From Actinomycetes bacterium (GTDB taxonomy: Bacteria; Actinomycetota; Acidimicrobiia; Acidimicrobiales; Microtrichaceae), in the NCBI GenBank assembly GCA_023392475.1, contig JAEVZA010000142.1, forward strand, positions 1-8,084: 8,084 nt of DNA, read 5' to 3'. The notes below the pieces were generated by a model. It was given only the letters and a program-made list of their open reading frames with translations, was not told where the DNA came from and ran no database searches. Shown here in pieces: positions 6,085 through 8,084 of the stretch. Positions within the stretch are counted from its first letter, which is position 1. The number at the start of each line of letters is the position of its first letter. The translations under genes and the position numbers were made by a program.

Positions 6085-6804
6085 ATGAGCGATCCCACCA
6101 CCACCACCAACCCGCCGGGCGGCGGAACGGAGCCGACGCTCGGCGACCGGGCGAGCGACGTCGCCGACACGGCGAAGGAGCACGCGTCCGGCGTCGCCGG
6201 CGCCGCCAAGGAGCAGGGCGCCGACGTGGCCCGCTCCGCGGTCGAGCACGCGAGGACCGTCGTCGACTCGGCAGGCGAGCAGGTCCAGAAGCAGGGCGAG
6301 GAGCAGGCGGCCCGCCTCGCGGACTCGCTGTCGTCGTTCTCGTCCGACCTGCGCTCGATGGCCGAGGGCAACGGCGCCGACCGCGGCAGCGTCGTCGGCG
6401 ACGTCGCCCGCTCCCTCGCCGAGAGCACCGACCGGGTCGCCGGCGTGCTGCGCGACGAGGGACCCAGCGGCGTCATGCGCCGCGCGTCCGACTTCGGGCG
6501 CGAGCACCCCGTCCAGTTCCTCGCGCTCGCCGCCGGTGCCGGGTTCGCCCTGGCCCGCGTCGTGCGCAACAGCGACGCGCGACGCCTCCAGCAGGTGGCG
6601 AAGGACGCGGCGACGGGCGACGGCGCATCCGGCGGCGGTGCCGGGGTCGGCGGGGGCGTCGGCAACGGCATCGCCGCACCCGGCTCGAGCGGCCTCACCG
6701 GCACCTCCGTCGGCGCCGGCGTGGCGTCCGGCAGCGCGGACCCGACCGGTGCCGCCGTGGGTGGCATGTCTACGGACCTGCCCGCGTCGGCGGTGGGCCC
6801 ATGA
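6085..6804 (+). CDS. Membrane-anchored protein with LEA-like 11-residue repeats, 239 aa, unknown function
   Basis: No named family recognised with certainty. After a short polar Thr/Gly-rich N-terminus, residues 26-69 hold four in-phase 11-residue repeats (VADTAKEHASG, VAGAAKEQGAD, VARSAVEHART, VVDSAGEQVQK) of the kind seen in LEA and apolipoprotein-like amphipathic helices. More helix follows to about residue 132. Residues 139-161 (REHPVQFLALAAGAGFALARVVR) are a Gly/Ala-rich hydrophobic anchor resembling the C-terminal anchor of ElaB/YqjD (DUF883) proteins; this is split as REHPVQFLALAAG and AGFALARVVR. A Gly/Ser-rich, probably disordered tail of about 70 residues completes it. GGGAGG precedes the ATG by nine bases. 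First gene of a four-gene operon with the holin-like and DUF3618-like proteins. Likely role is a stress-related envelope or membrane-surface protein; this is inference. Confidence 0.8.
   Translation: MSDPTTTTNPPGGGTEPTLGDRASDVADTAKEHASGVAGAAKEQGADVARSAVEHARTVVDSAGEQVQKQGEEQAARLADSLSSFSSDLRSMAEGNGADRGSVVGDVARSLAESTDRVAGVLRDEGPSGVMRRASDFGREHPVQFLALAAGAGFALARVVRNSDARRLQQVAKDAATGDGASGGGAGVGGGVGNGIAAPGSSGLTGTSVGAGVASGSADPTGAAVGGMSTDLPASAVGP
6160..6291 (+). repeat. Four degenerate 33-base coding repeats (11-residue LEA-like units)
   Basis: Each unit starts with a GTC/GTG Val codon and encodes a V-(A/V)-x-x-A-x-E pattern, with A at unit position 5 and E at position 7 in all four. The DNA copies are diverged, so this is selection or old duplication rather than a fresh expansion. 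Confidence 0.7.
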
Positions 6805-7238
6805 GCACGGACCGCGACGTGGGCCTGCCCGTGGAGCCGCCGGTCGACCGACCGATCGATCCCGAGCTCTCGCTCGGCGAGCTGTTCGGGCGGCTCGGGA
6901 CCGACCTCGGCGACCTGCTCACCACGCAGGTCCAGCTGGCACGCACCGAGCTGCGCGACGAGGCCAAGGAGGCCGGCCGGAGCGCCGCCGCCTTCGGCGC
7001 CGCCGGCCTGCTCGGCTACCTGGCCCTGACCCTCGCGTGCTTCGCCGCGGCCTGGGGGCTTGCGGAGGTCATGCCCGAGGGGTGGGCCTTCCTCATCGTC
7101 GCCGTCGTCGTGGCGATCGTCGCCGGGGTGCTCGCGGTGCGCGGGCGTGCCGAGCTGCGACGAGCCACGCCGGTGGCCCCGAAGACCGTCGAGGAGATCA
7201 AGGAGGACGTGGCATGGACACGGGAACAGGTGAGCTGA
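6801..7238 (+). CDS. Phage_holin_3_6-like (actinobacterial holin superfamily III) membrane protein, 145 aa
   Basis: Small inner-membrane protein of the family PF07332, found chromosomally in actinobacteria and despite its name not evidence of a prophage. An acidic, proline-rich N-terminus is followed by an amphipathic helix (about residues 24-60, with LTTQVQLARTELRDEAKEAG) and two transmembrane helices at about 62-88 and 95-113. It ends with TPVAPKTVEEIKEDVAWTRE, whose PKTVEEIKEDVAW pattern is typical of the family. Its ATG overlaps the upstream stop as ATGA (6801-6804), so translation is coupled; the next gene starts inside its 3' end. The function of the family is not established. There is no endolysin nearby, so lysis is not suggested; an envelope or membrane-shaping role is more likely. 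Confidence 0.85.
   Translation: MSTDRDVGLPVEPPVDRPIDPELSLGELFGRLGTDLGDLLTTQVQLARTELRDEAKEAGRSAAAFGAAGLLGYLALTLACFAAAWGLAEVMPEGWAFLIVAVVVAIVAGVLAVRGRAELRRATPVAPKTVEEIKEDVAWTREQVS
7201..7206 (+). promoter_or_regulatory. Ribosome binding site deciding the start of the DUF3618-like gene
   Basis: AGGAGG inside the end of the holin-like gene, seven bases before the ATG at 7214. It singles out this start against the open frame extending upstream. Confidence 0.75.
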
Positions 7239-7816
7239 GCACCGACGAGCTGCGCCGGAACCTCGCGGCTCGCCGCGAGGACATCGGGTACGACCTGGAC
7301 GCCATCGGCGACCGGCTGAGCCCGGGGCGCATGGCGGAGCGGACGAGGAGCCGGGCCCGCGGACGCGTCATCGTCGTGCGGGAGCGGATCATGGGTCGGG
7401 CCCGCGACGCGCGCTCGTCCGTGGACGACGTCAAGCGCCACATCGGCGAGCAGGGACAGAGCGCCGGCAGCGCCGCGATGCAGGCGCCGGGCCAGGCCGT
7501 ACACGCGGTCGAGGACCGCATCGAGGGCAGCCCGATGGCGGCCGGCCTCGTGGCCTTCGGCATCGGGTTCCTCGCGGGCTCGCTGCTGCCCGGGACGCGG
7601 TCCGAGTCCGAGCTCGCGTCGCGCGTGGAGCCGCAGCTCGAGGAGGCGACGCGCGTCGTCGCCCAGGGGGCGAAGGAGGCCGCTACACAGGTGGCCGGCG
7701 TCGCCAAGGACGAGGCGAGCGGCCTGAAGGACGAAGCGACCGACGCCGCGCAGGAGGTCAGGTCGTCCGCCCGGGAGCACGCGCAGGAGGCCCGTGACGA
7801 GGTCTCGGGCACCTGA
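7214..7816 (+). CDS. DUF3618-like membrane protein with C-terminal 11-residue repeats, 200 aa
   Basis: The N-terminus (STDELRRNLAARREDIGYDL, then DAIGDRLSPGRMAERTRSR) matches the DUF3618 pattern: a short charged helix that begins with Arg-rich turns and ends before a D-L-P-like break. The middle is basic and helical. Residues 106-127 (SPMAAGLVAFGIGFLAGSLL) form a single Gly-rich membrane anchor. Residues 148-191 form four 11-residue amphipathic repeats (VVAQGAKEAAT, QVAGVAKDEAS, GLKDEATDAAQ, EVRSSAREHAQ), again LEA-like. It overlaps the holin-like gene by 25 bases. DUF3618 next to a Phage_holin_3_6 protein is a common actinobacterial pairing; biochemical function is unknown. The repeated helices on two proteins of one operon suggest they bind each other or the membrane surface, which is inference. 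Confidence 0.85.
   Translation: MDTGTGELSTDELRRNLAARREDIGYDLDAIGDRLSPGRMAERTRSRARGRVIVVRERIMGRARDARSSVDDVKRHIGEQGQSAGSAAMQAPGQAVHAVEDRIEGSPMAAGLVAFGIGFLAGSLLPGTRSESELASRVEPQLEEATRVVAQGAKEAATQVAGVAKDEASGLKDEATDAAQEVRSSAREHAQEARDEVSGT
7655..7786 (+). repeat. Four 33-base coding repeats (11-residue units) at the end of the DUF3618-like gene
   Basis: In-phase units with a hydrophobic residue at position 2, Ala at position 6, an acidic residue at position 8 and Ala at position 10. A partial fifth unit (EARDEVSGT) ends the protein. The same unit length occurs in the first gene of the operon. Confidence 0.65.
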
Positions 7817-7845
7817 CGCCACGACGAGCGACGCCACGACGAGCG
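7816..7845 (+). repeat. Perfect 15-base tandem duplication in the spacer before the last gene
   Basis: Two identical copies of ACGCCACGACGAGCG lie head to tail, starting at the last base of the DUF3618-like stop codon and ending in the next gene's ribosome site region. The match extends one base on each side (7815-7846). It lengthens an otherwise very short spacer. Confidence 0.85.
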
Positions 7846-7850
7846 AGGAG
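7845..7850 (+). promoter_or_regulatory. Ribosome binding site deciding the start of the small acidic protein
   Basis: GAGGAG, six bases before the ATG at 7857. The in-frame GTG at 7794 lacks such a site and would code through the 15-base duplication. Confidence 0.65.
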
Positions 7851-7856
7851 CGGCGC

Positions 7857-8072
7857 ATGGATGCCGGTCGCACCAACGGACGATCCGACGGCGACCTGGA
7901 CACCCCACAGGAACCGGGTCGTCCGGTGGAGGCAGCGGAACAGGCGAGCACGACGGCGCCGGCCTCGTCGGGGCCGACCGACGAGGCCGGCTCCGGCGAC
8001 CAGCTGGGTGCGCCGAGGCTCGAGGACGTGCACGTCGACGCCGGGGGCGACCTCGGCGACGGCGCCGACTGA
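7857..8072 (+). CDS. Small acidic, probably disordered protein, 71 aa, unknown function
   Basis: No family recognised. About 16 acidic residues face only four Arg and no Lys; Gly, Ala, Ser, Thr and Pro dominate, there is no Cys, no hydrophobic segment and no signal peptide. This composition suggests an intrinsically disordered soluble protein. The ATG has a well-placed GAGGAG; a longer version from GTG 7794 would add 21 residues and overlap the DUF3618-like gene. It follows that gene after 40 bases on the same strand with no terminator or promoter visible between, so it is likely the last gene of the operon seen here. Small hydrophilic proteins are common in stress operons, which is only a contextual hint. 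It could also be a chance frame, though the ribosome site argues against this. Confidence 0.55.
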   Translation: MDAGRTNGRSDGDLDTPQEPGRPVEAAEQASTTAPASSGPTDEAGSGDQLGAPRLEDVHVDAGGDLGDGAD

Positions 8073-8084
8073 CCGCACCCGACC

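Noticed and set aside
4737..6767. A 676-codon open frame on the minus strand opposite the dehydrogenase and the first envelope gene
   Set aside because: Low-complexity His/Arg/Val-rich translation with no domain. It is the expected antisense shadow of a very GC-rich gene; the plus strand has clear family motifs and ribosome sites.
6801..7238. Phage lysis cassette or prophage remnant suggested by the holin family name
   Set aside because: No endolysin, integrase or other phage gene; this holin family is a common chromosomal partner of DUF3618 in actinobacteria.
7287..7291. Another GGGTA, inside the DUF3618-like gene, as an internal promoter
   Set aside because: Within conserved coding sequence and without a GTTCT/GTCAT element 15 bases upstream.

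Overview
The window is very GC-rich (clearly above 70% by eye). Genes are tightly packed with 4-25 base overlaps and strong GGAGG-type ribosome sites, and GTG and TTG starts are plausible. Together with a Phage_holin_3_6-like protein and a DUF3618-like protein next to each other, this points to an actinobacterium (Actinomycetota). A deep-branching group such as Acidimicrobiia would fit, but the order is a guess. No RNA gene, insertion sequence, CRISPR array, origin or clear sign of recent transfer was seen.

Left half (1-3499), carbohydrate block. A rightward pair enters from outside the window: the 3' part of a bifunctional heptose kinase/nucleotidyltransferase (HldE/RfaE type), then a short-chain dehydrogenase/reductase that begins at a TTG inside the end of hldE. 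Facing it is a leftward pair: a family-9 (heptosyltransferase-like) glycosyltransferase, then a family-4-like glycosyltransferase, joined by a GTGA overlap. The two pairs converge on a hairpin at 1493-1517. An ADP-heptose-type nucleotide sugar maker beside a heptosyltransferase-like enzyme suggests a heptose-containing surface glycan or glycoconjugate in an organism expected to lack classical LPS.

Right half (3500-8084), lipid, redox and envelope block. A patatin-like phospholipase is transcribed divergently from the glycosyltransferase pair. It is followed by a zinc-dependent, formaldehyde-dehydrogenase-like alcohol dehydrogenase with its own 187-base leader region. Last comes a tight operon: a membrane-anchored protein with LEA-like 11-residue repeats, a two-helix Phage_holin_3_6-like protein, a DUF3618-like protein that also ends in 11-residue repeats, and a short acidic disordered protein.

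The main unifying signal is a repeated promoter architecture. Four leader regions (glycosyltransferase pair, patatin, dehydrogenase, envelope operon) carry GTCAT or GTTCT, exactly 15 bases, then GGGTA (GGTTA in one). This resembles promoters of the actinobacterial SigB/SigF general-stress sigma factors. It suggests that these four transcription units form one stress regulon aimed at the cell envelope, lipid turnover and aldehyde/alcohol detoxification. This is inferred from sequence only.
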